Assembly (NCBI RefSeq): GCF_024713975.1
Contig: NC_091098.1
Span: 18,967,316-19,031,315 of the forward strand
Origin: Paralichthys olivaceus
Lineage: Eukaryota > Chordata > Actinopteri > Pleuronectiformes > Paralichthyidae
Reading direction: 5' to 3'
Length of the DNA stretch: 64,000 nt
Shown here one piece after another: positions 25,780 through 39,800 of this stretch. A model generated the notes under the pieces. It was not told where the DNA came from. It saw only the letters and a program-made list of their open reading frames with translations, and did not search any database. The stretch's first letter is position 1. Every line of letters starts with the position of its first letter. The position numbers were made by a program, and so were the translations under genes.

Positions 25780-26110
25780 CAGTCACCCCGGTGCCCTGAA
25801 ATTGTCCTAAATGACTTAATCTACCGGGCCGACAGTCCTCCAGAGAGGCTGGTGAGGACGGCCTCTGTGCGCTGTAAGGGGATTGCTGTAATTACTGGGA
25901 TCTGTGCACCGTATTTATCTTTTCAAGGGACGGGTGATCCTGCCATAAAAAGCCCAACATTTGGCAGTTAACTAATGCACACCATTAGATTGATTGTGCT
26001 GGATTTGTGTTTGTGTGTGTGTCCCATATTTCCCCACTGCTGTCATGCTCTGTAATGTGTGTTAAATAATGCTCGGTTGTTCTCTGTAATCCTGATTAAA
26101 TGGGGGTTAA
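25780..26110. promoter_or_regulatory. Candidate conserved noncoding element
   Basis: Unique block of mixed composition with CTGTAATTACTGGG, ACCATTAGATTGATTG, a TTATCTTTTCAAG (GATA/TCF-like) word and several CpGs (CTACCGGGCCGAC). No open frame. Enhancer nature inferred. Confidence 0.35.
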
Positions 26111-27515
26111 TGTGTGTCTGTTGTACTTTGTCACAGACTCTCCGGCCGTGACCTTCTGTGACGGAAGAGTTTTGTTAAATGAACTGGCTTATGAGACATG
26201 ATCAGACGTGAGGGACACGGTGCGAGGTTCAGGTGTCACCACTGGGTTTGTCTGCTGTTTGACACTGTGGGAACAAGACACAGAATGATTGACAATTTGT
26301 CCCAGAATAAATAAAAACAACATCGCCCGATGTGCTCTTTTCCATGAACATAAACCTCAGCAGCTTTCAAAATCTGACATTAATGGTCAAATAAAAGGGG
26401 GGAAATAATGAAAGAAAATGAAATTATCACTCTTCTTGGATGTGGCAGAGAAACAAACAGATTGACCACGCTCTTCTTTCCAAAATCCTCCCCCGTGCAG
26501 GCAACATGTTCCTCACGTCCATCTTGGCTGTTTTTTCAGATATTTGGTGTCAGTGTGTGTGTGTGTGTGTGTCTGTCTCTGTCTGTGTGTGTGTGTATGT
26601 GTATGTGTAAATGTGTGCATGGGTTTGTTTTTTGTGTGTGCGTGCGTGCGTGTGTGTGTGCGGGTTGTGAAGACGGAGGCTGCACCAGGCTGTCCAGCCT
26701 ACACACAAACCGTCCCGTCGTTAAATCACCTTTCTGTTCCATCCAGCATCCACTGCCCTGAGCGTGTTTTTCATTTGATGTGTGGTTTGGTCGAAATGAA
26801 AGAAGCTCGGGGAGAGAAGAGCGTGAAAATACAAATGCAGGGGAACTGAGAGAGGATGCACAAACCCCTTTGGATGTCAAAGTAACTTCAGACAATGTTC
26901 TCTTTGCATTAATAAAACTAACTTTTGCCATCTTTGTCACTTCAGAGTCTCTCTCACACACACACACACACACACACTGGCACCCTCATTTAATCTCTCT
27001 TCTCCTTCCTCTTTCTCCCACTTGTTCCTTATTAATTTTTATGTTTCTGACCTCGGACACGGGCATGAGTACACAGATATATTACAGTAATTATCTAATT
27101 TTACAGTGCCATTAAATGTCACAGAAATCCAGAGTTATGACATTAATACAATAAAGAGGTTTTGGGCCAGAGGGATGATAACTTAATACTGGACTAGTCG
27201 GTGACAAACTGTCTACTGTGGATTTTTGCCAGGTTTTATTCTATCAACATCATCAGTGTCTTTCATAGTTAATGCAACACTGCATGCATGATACAACACA
27301 TCTATTAATATTAGGTGAAAATGTGCAGCGAGGTGATTGATGTATTTAATCAGATTACAGTGTTCAAAGTTTCAAAAGTCAGACGTAAAGTTTTTGGGTT
27401 GAAATGCATGAAACCTCAAGTTCATCTGAATATTCTGAACACAATCGCAGTTATTGACCAAACACACATCTGACATTTTCTTCTCTTTATTCAGACAAAC
27501 GTGTTTCCCACCAGG
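26111..27515. other. Intergenic, microsatellites only
   Basis: Apart from TG and CA arrays near 26554-26660 and 26954-26978, nothing is recognised. Open frames here are driven by the repeats. Confidence 0.6.
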
Positions 27516-27519
27516 ATTC

Positions 27520-27960
27520 AAGTTTATGAAATATTATATTTAGATTTTCCTTATTTTCCCGGATCCTGGCCGGCAACAGTGTTATTTGCTGTGGCTCTGA
27601 CTGAGGCATATTTGGGAGCAGTTCAAATTCAAAGCTGTGCCAATCTACCAGTTCCTTTTTTTATTCACCCCCTCCACTCCTCTCACTCACTCTCATTTCT
27701 GTGTACCCTCTGTCCCAATAGATGGAGATGTGAAATATTTAAACACACTTTGTTGTTTGGGGACAATGCACTTCAGCAGATGGGCCATTGCCGCACAGAC
27801 CCCAATGTATGCAAATCTCCATACAAAGCAGCCCAGGATGTTTTCAATATAACACAAGTGCCTCGGGCCCTGTTTTAATCCCTCTTTACCCGCAGCCAAT
27901 GCACTGTTTCATCCAGTCAAACGCCTTAAGCGCTATGTCAACTTGGACATCTGGCCACAT
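27520..27960. promoter_or_regulatory. Candidate conserved noncoding element
   Basis: Unique sequence with a POU octamer ATGCAAAT near 27808, TGTATGCAAATCTCC context, GTGAAATATTTAAACAC and a GGGACAATGC (SOX-type ACAAT) word. A 125-codon open frame runs through it but starts at an arbitrary ATG and resembles no protein I recognise. The texture is that of an enhancer. Confidence 0.4.
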
Positions 27961-29626
27961 AACTGAACCAAAAAAGGAAGGGAGTGTGTTTATGGAGGGT
28001 TAGACGGAGAGATAAAGGTGATGCGGTGCAGGCTGTTGAGCCGAAAAAACATCTAGAGATAGAAGTATCAGTGGCGTCATTAGAGGTAGAGAATATGGAA
28101 GGGCGAGGCGGCGAGGATTCTTCACCCTCCACACCGGGGGAAACAGGTGCCAGTGTTGCTTTCCTCATTGTCTCTTAACTTGTTTTGCTGTTTTCTCGCT
28201 TGTTTTTCTCAACCCCCCCACCCTCTAGGAATAAGCACACACACACACACACACACATACACACACACACACATTCATATACACACAAATGTGGCAAGGT
28301 AACACACATGCTGCCTGCAGACTTTCTGGTCAGAACACTGATTTCTGTCGTTGTGACATCTGAAGGGTGCTACAGCAAAGCCAGACACCTGGATTCACAT
28401 GGCATCCTTTACTACTCTGTGTCAAAGTCCATGTGTGTGTGTGTGTGTGTGTGTGTGTGAGACAGAGAGAGAGAGTTTGTGTGCGCACTAGGTGTGTGTA
28501 AGGTGTGGGGGTAGGTGCCATGGAAGGCAACATCTCCTGAGGGTAACTCATCAGCTTTTCCTGGATGGACCACAAGTTCAGATGCTTGTGGCAATGTTGC
28601 ATGTCCTCATTGACCCACATGATACAGACCACACATGTTCACGCATGTGCTACATGACCATGTGAAAATATATAACATGCTGCAAGACATGAAAATGTAG
28701 CACATACATGCAAAACGTGTGGGTTTGCATGAAATCTACACATGTGTAAACGTACAAGACTCATGGATTCACATGAGACAATGATATCATCAGTCATCGT
28801 GAAAATCCTTGTCAATGTTTCTGAGGATTGGCAGTTTATTACATTTCATTCTTAATTAAATGTCACCCATGCTCATATTAATTCATAATGTATTACACTA
28901 ATCAAGGTTAATAAAACCAAGCAGAATAAAAACAAATGTGTTGTGTTGTCTTCTTATTTTTTTTAAATGGTTTTAATTTATTTACAAGAGATATAAATTT
29001 GCCAAAAAACTAAATACTTGACATTTTTAAAATAAATAAAACACATTATATGTTGCATTTTTTTATTTTATTTCATTTGTTCAGTCAATGGTCATTTCTT
29101 TGTTAGTAAAATAGATTCGAAACAGACTTTTAGTTAAAATAATAAATTACAATAATTTAATTTTCTTTTGTTTTCTCAAGTAAAAGGCATCGGCTTCTAA
29201 TTGATCTTTTAACTCACAGCACTTTGTTATTTGCAGCTTATTAAAATGGTGCTAATGAAAGACTCCACAGCTTAAATTATACTTGAAATTTAAATGCTAA
29301 ATATAGTTTTAAGGATATTTCTCTTGTTTTTTAAAAATCTTTTATAAATGTCTTTGCTGATTTTCGTCAAATTGTAAAAATGTGTTCAGGTTATGAGTAG
29401 CCACGACATATCCGAGCTCTGTAAGCAGATTCCTTTTGCGTTGTGTTTGTAGCTGGCATGAGAGAGACTGCCTGCAGCTTGTGTGATGGTCTGTGCGGAT
29501 ATGTGTGTGTGTGTGTGTGTGTGTGTATGTGGGGAGGGGGCCTCATGTGTGCATGTGTACTTAAACTTCAGGCCATGAAAGTGTTTGTGTGCCTCCCAAT
29601 GTGTATGTAGTTGTACGTGTGCGCAT

Positions 29627-29664
<38 letters not shown>

Positions 29665-29824
29665 TGCGCAGGGAAAGAAAGAGTGTAGGTGAGTGCAGAA
29701 GACAAACCTGTCAGTTTCACAGCTGGTTTCTCTAGCTGCAGGGCTCAGGCCGGAGCAGGGTGACACTCAGCATCACAGCAGCACAGCACAGGGCCCGGGG
29801 TAAACACACCATCATATACTGTAG

Positions 29825-29869
<45 letters not shown>

Positions 29870-32591
29870 CACAGCACGGCCTCACCCGTATGACCAAGAG
29901 ACCAGTGAAACACACCACCTGGGAAAGTCATCATATCTTGTCAAAGATTTTTTTTTCCTTTTTGGCTCGATGGAGGTGTGAACAACATCACGGAGCAGAT
30001 TGCCTGGCAATGGACTGACCATCATGTTGTAAGTAAGGGGTGGGGGGAGGTTGAGAGGAGCACAGAGTGAGAGAAATAACCAGAGTCTAACGTAAGACGA
30101 GACAGCTCGGCTGATTGAGTCGGCCTGTCTTGCTGCATCACGAGTCCAAGTTTCTCCGTCGTGACTATCGTGGTCACTCCTGACAGATTATTGGTGATAG
30201 AAGTTGACGCAGACTATTATCTGGACGGTCCCTTTCCTGCATCAAGGAGAGAGATGGTGTTCCCGTCCTTTGGTCTCATTTTGGGACTCGCTTCGTAGTG
30301 TGCTCCAGAGCGGAGTGGACTCTGTGGGGAAAAGAGCCTGGGGCATTGTACACACACACACACACACACACACCCCCACCCCACCCAAAGCATCCCCCCG
30401 CATCATTCACCATCCCAACACATTTCCATCCTCACTAGGATTTCTTCAGGGTATTAGGAGGATGTTGGCCTTTTTTAGATCTTCTCACAACGAGCACAGT
30501 CGACAAGCAAAAAGCACTTCAAGGAAAGACAAAAAAAAAGGTTAGAGGACATTAAAATGTGCACACTTAAAGGGATAACAATTATTCTGTCGAGAGCTAA
30601 TGAGCAGCAGAATACTGTTATATTAAGGAAAGTGAGAATCCACATTGTGAATTCTGTGGACATTTTGGGAAGAAAGACCCTGAGTGGACTCAATTATTAA
30701 AATAAAGTAAACATGTTGACAGGAGAAATGAAACTGTGTTTTGACTGCTGCTGTCAGGGGAGGTTCCCCTGTCTAAAGTTTACACAGTAAATGATTGTGC
30801 CTCAGTGATTCTGCCCTGGATGTGTGTGTGTGTGTGTGTGTGTCTGAATGTGTTTGAATTTGTGCACTCTGCGATCAACTTCTGCTAAATACTAATTACT
30901 GAATACTTAGTACGGATGCCCTTTCTATTGGGTCCCTTTAGTATAAACATTCATTATGGCCCTTTTTCTCCTTTGTAGCTCCATCATCATTATTCCACTG
31001 CATCCCCCCGAGGAGCGAGACAGAGCTGAGGCCGGGGCCGGGGCCGGACCAGGCTGGGGGAGACAACACTGTAGAACCAGAGCGCCAGGACCTGGGAATG
31101 CACACAAGTGATATTTGTGCGTGGAGATCAAAAAGCGTTTACCTTTAGATGTTTCCCTGATATGAATATTCAACGTCCTTATTGAAATCTAATTTGGGTC
31201 TCCTTGTCTCAGGGGTCTTTTCATCAGTGCCTGTTGCCTGAGGCCACTGCTGATTGACAGCCAAACTTTAGAAAAGAGCAAGCAGGAAAAAAGGGGAGAT
31301 CTGGTGGTGTTGGAGATGTGAGCATTGTGGAGCCAGGGAGAGCTGGAACAGATGAGTGGAGGGGCACTGAGAGGGGTGGGGGGCCCAACGGGGGGGTGGG
31401 GTATTTAACCTCCTTGTGTGCATGCACAAACAGAATGCTGCAGATTATTAGGGCCAGGAGCGTATACACGACAGCAGAATAAAAAAAGAATCATTTCAGG
31501 TTCTCCCCTGTTGAAAAGTCCTGCCGCTAACCTTGATCTGAACATGCACTTAGTATTTTAGTAATATTATGTTTTTTTTACGTCAAGCTGTCCTCTTGGT
31601 CTTCAGGACACTCTGGACATTTTGGACAATTATTTTACACTTTTAAAGACTGTGTGATGAATTGATTGATTAACAAAATTATCAACGGATCACATTGATA
31701 AATGTTCATCAGCTGCACCCTGAACATTGTTTACCACTACAGAGCAGTTTATTTCATTTCTTTCAGGAACAAACAATTTTGCTTTTGGTTCCTGAACGAA
31801 TTTTTCACCTGATTTAATTTCATTCATTGTCATTATGTTCATGTGTAATACATTTTAAAACATAATTCACAGTCGATCAACCAGTTAGTCAGATTGTTAT
31901 GAGTTGATAAATCATTAGTCTTAAATTAAGTCTAAATGCTGAATGTTCTGTGGCTGCAGCTCCTCAGCTTTGAGGACGTGTTACTTTTACTCGTGTTATG
32001 TGAAATAATAACTTCTGGTTGTTTCTGGTCAGACAAAAAAGAATTGGAATGTTAACACCTTCTGATATTTTATAAACCAAGCCTCTAACCAAACCAGAAA
32101 TTAATGACAACATTGAGAAATAACAATAGTTTCTATGATAATTAGTCGCAGCTTAATAGATTGTAACAGAATAAACTATTCCTTGAGATTTGCCATTTTA
32201 CTCAGTGAGAGTATTTCCTCTTTTCTCTTCTCTTCTTAAAACAGAGCATCTGACGCTCCCTGCCAAAGGCATGACACCATATTGTTTTCTATAATTACAT
32301 TTCTTAACATTTGCTCAGTTATTAATCTACGTTTATGACTAAGTTGGTCTGAGACAATGCAGTGTATAATTGTGTCTTTTAGTTTTTTTTGGCTTACATA
32401 TAAAACAAAATTAGAGGCTGAAAAAAACTTGGCTCCTGGTGTGTTTCTGAAAAGAGAAAAGAGACACCGTAAAGAAGGATTCAAACCACGATAGATTCAG
32501 TTTGCTCCACTAAACAACTGTCAGTGCTGGATATTACTTTGTTCTGTAGACTTGCGTTTGCTGGAAGATGAATAACAAATGGCGAGTGCAT

Positions 32592-32632
<41 letters not shown>

Positions 32633-33385
32633 GACACATACAAACTAACACTGTCCTCATCTGGCCAGTGGGTTAAGCATGGTTTAATGTTATTATTGCG
32701 CAGGTGTGGGTCTTGTCCCTCAGGGTTCCATTAAAATGATGCCCCTCTCAATGGCGGCTCCACTCGCTCTTTAGATTTAACACAGGCCATATGTCTAGCA
32801 GGAGGCAAACAGCTGATGGGGTTTAATTGACGGAAATCAACATATTTGGTAGTGTGTGTGCATGTGTGTGTGTCAGTGATGTGCTAATGGTGGATGTGCT
32901 CTGGCATCAGGGGACATCTTTAAAGGGTCAATTGTGAATCAGAACAGAGTTTGGAAAGAAAGGAGAGATAAAAAAGAAGGAGGGCAGTGGAGACACGGAG
33001 GAAGAGAGAGGAACAAAATGGGGACAGAGAAAAACTGTCACCGACTCAAAGCACAGTTTAGCAATGCAGGACACTTTGGATTCATTTTGGGACTCGTGTT
33101 CTTGTCCATTCCAGCTGTGCATAGAGAGCTAACTTCATGTTGCATCAAGCTTCACAGAGACGCCACACCTGACAAATCATGTAAAAGCATTTCTGACACT
33201 GAGCTGATTCAGGCTCAGGAGGGGACCCCAACAAAACGAGAGCGTACCCACCGCCGGGCCCCTCAAACACAACCCGGGCAAGGCTCTGCAATAATTCATA
33301 ATGACCACTTTATTCTCATTTAACAGAAATATTTCTTGGATACATTTGGAAAAATAGAAGAATGGTGAAAAGTAGTTCTTTGTCA
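27961..33385. other. Intergenic desert, mostly simple repeats
   Basis: No exon supportable. Many CA/TG arrays occur between 28235 and 32628, and a three-copy GGGGCC run at about 31029-31048. The 30890-31220 interval is less repetitive and has ACTAATTACTG and GTCATTAT-like words, so it could be another weak regulatory candidate. Confidence 0.55.
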
Positions 33386-33389
33386 TGAG

Positions 33390-34000
33390 GGATAACCCAA
33401 CATTAGGCTAACAGGCGCAACGCAATTAGCACATAAAACCTGTCAATGGCCCTCAATATCACGGCCCTCTAAGGAGTGGCAGACTTATAAAGCCTCCTGA
33501 TCTATTACTACAAAGTGATTAATCCTCCCCACACAATGACCAGTCTTAAACTGGGCCTCTATATTATTAGGTAGCCCTGTATGGCACTTCAGCCCTGCAC
33601 TAATTAGCATTCAGATCAGGGACCGCAGAGACAGCCCCTCCACCACAGAGGAAGGACACAGGATGAGATGGCGACACAGTGAAATGTCATTAACTTGATG
33701 TTAATTACTAATTAATGGGGCTATTTCATTTACATGTATCCCTGGCTCTCTGATGGAGCCTGCCTTTACTGGGTTACTCTTACTAGCCGACAAGTTGGGG
33801 GAGGGTTTATCTCCCCCCTCTCCCCTCACAGCGTTTCATCTCTGCTAATTAAATAGTGGGCCACTCATCATGATTATGTCTGCTTTTACAACACCATTTT
33901 GTGTCAGCGAGAGCACTCCAATAAGCAAGTGACCACTTCTTTAACACCATAGCTGTTTTTGTATGAACTGGGCATTAAAAGCCAAATTCGGTGCCAACTC
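33390..34000. promoter_or_regulatory. Candidate conserved noncoding element, about 0.6 kb
   Basis: This is the strongest-looking regulatory block of the desert. It is about 600 bp of unique sequence with many TAAT cores (CGCAATTAGCAC, GTGATTAATCC, CACTAATTAGC, GTTAATTACTAATTAATGG, GCTAATTAAATAG) and a GATCAGGGACC word. No microsatellite interrupts it. It lies 2.9 kb downstream of the slc17a9 stop codon and 26 kb from bhlhe23. Function and target gene are inference. Confidence 0.45.
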
Positions 34001-34339
34001 CACTCCACTCCACTGACTTCTATCTGACTTGTTACTTTCACTCACTTGTGACCCCCTCCTCCCTCCCTTTCTCTTCATCGCCACGCGGCAGCCACAAGCC
34101 GCCCGTCTCCATGGCAACCTGAGCCGTTCGGTCCCATGAGGAGGAGTGGGTTGGGTTGACAAGCGTCTGGCCATTCGCACGTGGGCAGTGCCAGCTAGCC
34201 AACATGGCACACAGCATCCTGCCATATGGTGCCACCATATACGTCCCGCTGGCTCGGACCTGGAGTCTGGGCCTGTAGTGAGCGCAGAGTGTGAACCCGC
34301 AGCAGAACCTGTTCCACAGCTGATCCACGTGCAGCACTG

Positions 34340-34530
34340 GCAACTCATGAGCAGATAAAATGTTCATTTAATGGTTTAATGAGGAACCTTTTTTCATTCT
34401 TGACCTGTGAACGTGCATAATAAGACTTTTGTTCGGCGATAATAGTTGCTGTAAATCTGAGGTAACCTTAATGAAAAGTCTCAAAGCGATCACAAGAGAT
34501 GGCCTCTACTCTGCAGACAGAAAATGTTTG
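34340..34530. promoter_or_regulatory. Candidate conserved noncoding element
   Basis: Unique block with GTTCATTTAATGG, GAACGTGCATAATAAG, TGACCTGTGAACG (nuclear-receptor half-site like) and CAAAGCGATCACAAG. It follows closely on 33390-34000 and may be part of the same regulatory region. Confidence 0.3.
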
Positions 34531-36875
34531 TACAGTGTCATGAGGACGTGCTCCACTCATCATTAATACCATACTGCCTCTCTGTGGCCCTACAGAGAAA
34601 ATACATGCACATGTTGCAGCATACTGAAGCCACGCATTAATGCTGACAAAATATATTTTTATTCAAAGTTAATATATGCTTTTAAATACAACATTTCTTA
34701 AAAGCATTGGAATACTGTGTATTCATGACTTTTTATCATATATATATTAGACATTATTAAAAATCTTTTGTCAGAAAGGCTTTCAGGAACCTACAGTGAG
34801 ATATGTTGGTGAACAGAACTTCAGCTATTTGTCATGTAAATCTTTACGTTCTGCAGAACAACATCAACACAGTAACAGGAAAAAAGAAGCCAAGCTGTGA
34901 AGGCAGCTGGAAAGTAATGCACATCTGCTTAACTTTTCATGAATGTGCAGCATTAAAAAAAGGCTGATATAATATGTTCAAGGCTCATTCATTTGTGCAG
35001 CAGTTTTATATTAATATACTTAATTGTGTAACTGAAAGGTCAAGGCATTCTTTCACGTTAAAACATGGTGTGTGCACAGATTCAAAATGACATCAACATG
35101 AAATTCCAGATTAGTTATCAACTATGCTCGATAGTTGATTTCTTATTCACATATTTGTGTAACCACTGAGCATAATGGGCATTTCCGAAATTAGAATTGT
35201 AAAGACAACATGTTCAACCACAAGATACACTTAGTGTGTGTAGAAAATATCCAAGGAAACACAATGTGCCTGTGTATGTAAATAACAATGACAAGCGACA
35301 CATAAGCTACACAACTCCTGTGAAAAAAATAGCAACATGCAATGATCACTGACACTGTGTGACCACAGTTCTCTCATTGCTTAAACAAACAATACAAAAT
35401 GCATAGATTTAAAAAGATACACACGTCAAGTAAGCATCTAAACTGGATGTGAAATCTGCTAAGTGTAAACCACAAATTGCAAAACTGTGTCGTAAAGGCT
35501 GAATGAACAATCATTTCTAGTTTTGAACTGCTACATACTTTGCAGTAACGACATGATAACCAACAGTCATCGTTGGTGCTTTCCCCTGCGATATTCATCA
35601 TATCGGTGTGTAACCATGGAGACAATAGTATTTAAAACTGGCATAAGGAGATAGAGTGTGAAAACTTTGATTTGTCTAAAACGCAATAACGAGTGGATGA
35701 GATCCCTCCTCTCCCAAGTACTGACATCACTTCCTGTCTAGAGTTACAATGATGTAAAGTGCGATAATAACTTTTCCGTCAATTTTATTTAACGCAAAAA
35801 ATCTTGATATGATTCTATAGACAGGTTTATTTCCATCAATGCTGTCTCCTTAGATGGGAAAGTGCAGGTCAGAAAAAGTGAAGATACTAAAAATATCTAT
35901 TGAGTTTTCCAGATGCCATCAGACTTATAACTTACTTTTTTCCATCATGTTCCCTAAAATATTTTTTTTTCTCTTTTCTATCTGAATATATATTTTTTTC
36001 CAAAAAATTAAATCAACAAAAACAGTTGTAAAGCCATATAAATTAAGTACACGAAATAATTAAGTGAGGTATTTCTATTCCATGCATCCACATAGAAAGA
36101 AAATAAAAATAATAGTTAACCTTTGGTCTTGTTGCCACAAAGCTTTCCGTGACCCCCTCTGCGCCGTAATGATAAAGATGAGCCTGCAACCATGGAGATG
36201 CGGTAGACAAATGGTACAGGACATTAGAGTGCCTGCAGCGTAATTAGTGGCTGGGTAATGAGGTGTCACTCAGACAGTTCTCGTGGAGATGGGTTGAGTG
36301 GGGATCGACTAATAAAAGACTTCAGATACGGGAGGCTGGGCTCGCCCTGCGTCTAGCACAGCCTCTCCCTGCAGGGCAAGAACACACCACCTTGGTCCGT
36401 CACAGCTGTCTCACACATCCATCAGTCGAAAGGCTCCTCCCACACAGAAGACTGAGCTGCTGCTTTCCAACAACAGTCTCAAGTCACACATTCTGGAACA
36501 GGTGGAAACAGTAGGCTAGCAACCGTGTAACTACCCTCCCCCACACAAGGCGGGATGGAGGTAGCGTCGACTTTTTTCACCCCCTCTCCACATCATCCCT
36601 GAACTGTCAGAGCAGCTACTAACACTGCTGCGTCTTACTCTTTGCTCCATGTGATTTTTCATTGTGCAGGCTCTGCTGTGTGCTTTTCAGTAACTGTTGC
36701 AGTGCTCCTTTAACCAAACTATCAGTTTTCCAGGTGTAGTATGCAGGCTCTCTCCATGCGCCACTTGCCATCCATTGGCTAGTTCTCCAATGTGAATCGT
36801 GTCCTAGCTGCTGGTCGCCCAAGGTCACACTCTCCCTTGAGGAATAGCACTCCGGACGCTCTGATGACTAACGAT
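34531..36875 (-). other. slc17a9: slc17a9 3' flank and probable 3' UTR
   Basis: On the minus strand the first good poly(A) signal after the slc17a9 stop is AATAAA at 35789-35784, which would give a 3' UTR of about 1.1 kb. Nothing else is recognised; sequence below 35.7 kb is ordinary AT-rich intergenic DNA. Confidence 0.4.
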
Positions 36876-39800
36876 CTAGATGTGGATGTTGTGGTGGCGC
36901 ACCTTAGTACAGTCAATGTCCACCCGGCGGGCCTCGGCAAAAGCCAGGAAGGTGCAGAGGCCCAGCACGTTGACTGTAGTGATGAGGGCAAATACAGATG
37001 CCCACGAGCCTGAGGCCTCGATGAGATACCCCGAGAAATACACCAGTAGGACTCCTGATAAGAAACACACACACACAGTCGCGATTAATATCACATTATC
37101 ACAAAGGCGGCACATATAAGCTACCATGTGGTAGTTCACTTTAGTTTTCCACAAGTGTCACAGTCCGCTCCACGTCCCTCACAGGACCACACCTGTCAGC
37201 CTCCCTTCCCTCCATTATTCATCTGACACAAACTCAATCACACTCCCTTGATGAAATATGCATCGCACATGAGCCACTGTGACTGATGAGAGACACGTCA
37301 GCTCAAAGTTTGAATTTAGGGACGTCAATGAATAATTTCACATTATAGATAGTTAAAGGCAGAGAAAATGCAATGGTTTAGCAGCTGCGGCTTAAATATG
37401 TATCACAGATATTTGTCTCACCTGAGAAAGCACCGCATGTATTCATAACACCTGGAAGAGAAATGCAGATACACACATGTTAAATTTAAAACTTCATCAA
37501 AATGATCAGTCAGGTCAGTACAATTAATGAAAATCTAATAAAAACTTTAAAACTTACCAAATAATGCTCCAGCACAAGATGGAGCAAGATCTTGAACATT
37601 TACAGAAACCCCACTGTAGACATGAAGAAACAAATAATTATTATACTATCTCATAAGGTGCTAAACTATCAACTGTACTGACATTGTTAGACAAATTGCA
37701 CTTAAAAGTCTGGAACCTGAGTTCCAGTTGTTGGAGATATATACAAAATATTGCAGTGTTTTATTTTTTCACATATGAAAAATGTATCTTATTTTTGTAC
37801 AAATCATGTGACTAATAAATATTTACTACAAAAAACACCATATAAGAATAACACAACAAACCATACAGTCCTGCAGTGTCATAAGGTTTTATATGCACTT
37901 CCTCATACTTGTACATACTTTCTGCCAGAGTAATACCTCACACAAGTGGTTACACGCCCTTTCCTAGTCTGTACTTATACACTTGGCATAAAGTCAAGGA
38001 CAAATACTCAGTACAGGACATTGAAATTATACATATAATATTAATATAAATATTTCAAGAATACTAAGAGGATTTTGGAAATTAGCCATATTGAGAATTA
38101 ACATACAAATCAATGACCTTTTTAAGCAGGCAAAGACCCTAAGAATAAAAAAGATAATTCTCTCTTAAATGGTTGACACAGCCGGCACAAAACAAAGACA
38201 AATCAGTGACTAACAGGCACTGATTGGGCTAAACAGAAATCAACAAATCATAAAACTGCCAAACTGACCCTCGGGGACCACCACATTTAGATCTAAAAAG
38301 AGGTTGTTGTTTCGGGGGCAGAGACGAAGGAGTGTGAGGACATTGTGGCTGCCAGTACCTGTGACTGAAGGTGGTGAGGCCCATCATGGCAGACACAAAT
38401 GCTACAGCCCAAGGGAAGGTGGTGTTGCCACATAGAAGGAGGGTAAACACACTGGACACACCCATGGAGAAAAACTAACAGACGGATGAATGCACACAAA
38501 AACCACACACATCAAAATCAAACAGGTTTCCTTGTATGAAAGAGGAGAGAGATTATCCACACAATGAGAATAAAAAGTCCACACACACACACACCCAAAA
38601 TAATAATGTCAAATATTGTACCTGCATCAGCTTCCTCACTGAGGCCGTATCGAAGCCTGAGGGGAACAAAAGAGAGGGACAGGGAATTATTCAGCTTCCT
38701 TATCAATAACGAAATACATTTAACCTTGTGTGTGATATCAGCTCCTCTACCTTGACTGATGAGGTGGTCGGACAGGCAGCCACTCAGGAGGGATGAGGGG
38801 ATGGCCACTAACCAGGGAATGACATTGAACACCCAACCCTGCGGGGACAACACATTTTCTGGGCATGAATGAACTTGAAGAGAAACAGTAGGGAACACTG
38901 AGTGTTGGCTGTTATTGTTAGGTCATAGTGTGCTGCAGACAGGCCTGGTTGTGTTTGACTCTACGGACGGTAAAGTGGGTCAGGAAGTCATGTGGTCAGT
39001 CGATCTACCACATTGGTTAAGACTGAAATATCTCAGTATGTGGTGTCATCATGACTGTCATGCTTTTCCTGTGGCCCACTCATCTGGCTGACATTTTAGT
39101 TTTTCTGTGAAATGTCCACTCGATGGAATTTCAGATATCAGATTTCCTCCAGTGCCCCAGAAGGTCAAAGTTTTTATTTATAGAGTGAAAAATTCTGGTG
39201 GTTTGTTCACAACTTTGATCGTGTCCAGAAACACCTGTAAAAACTTCCCATCAACCTTAGCGGCACTGTGTGTTTAGTGCTAAGATGGATGTGTACAGAT
39301 GGATGACATGACTGCTCACCAAAAGTGAAGCCAAAGCATCTCTATGCCCACCTGGTGGCTGGCTGCGGTATAGGTTGTAAATCCTGCCTCCTCAATGTTA
39401 GTTAGTTTGTACCTGGGACTTTTTGGCTTAATTTCTGGATAGTGGGAGGAAGTGGAGACCTGTCGTCCATCTTTACGTACAAGTGGAGAACCAGCAAATG
39501 CTATAGCTGCTTGACCTCAGCATGTTAGCTGTTGACTGAGTGTAACTTCATACAGGACAACTGTAGCCTATTTGACATAGGTGTAGTCCTTTATTTATTT
39601 AAGAAGACAGATGGTCGATACCATCACTGAGCCACAACAATGACGGTTCTTAGTCTTCTTAAATCAAGGCGTAACCGCTCTTTATTTCATTCTGTCATTG
39701 CGGCGTCAAACATTCAAAGAGGGCGTCTTTACCTTGGCTTCTGGGAAAGTGTCTCTGAAGAAAGTTGGCAGCCACGACAAAAGAGTGAAGAAGGTGCTGG

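Larger units (their letters stand above)
11450..32640. repeat. Field of about 18 CA/TG dinucleotide microsatellites
   Basis: Arrays of roughly 20-110 bp occur near 11465-11500, 12001-12111, 12256-12281, 12504-12533, 13137-13165, 18360-18392, 20356-20378, 20829-20863, 26554-26573, 26954-26978, 28235-28273, 28433-28459, 29502-29528, 29629-29663, 29824-29873, 30349-30372, 30821-30843 and 32592-32628. The longest is the AC array at 12001-12111. They account for all the open frames in this region that translate as Cys-Val or His-Thr repeats. Edges are good to a few bases. Confidence 0.9.

Noticed and set aside
31029-31048. GGGGCC hexanucleotide run
   Set aside because: Only about three units, intergenic, and no sign of expansion.
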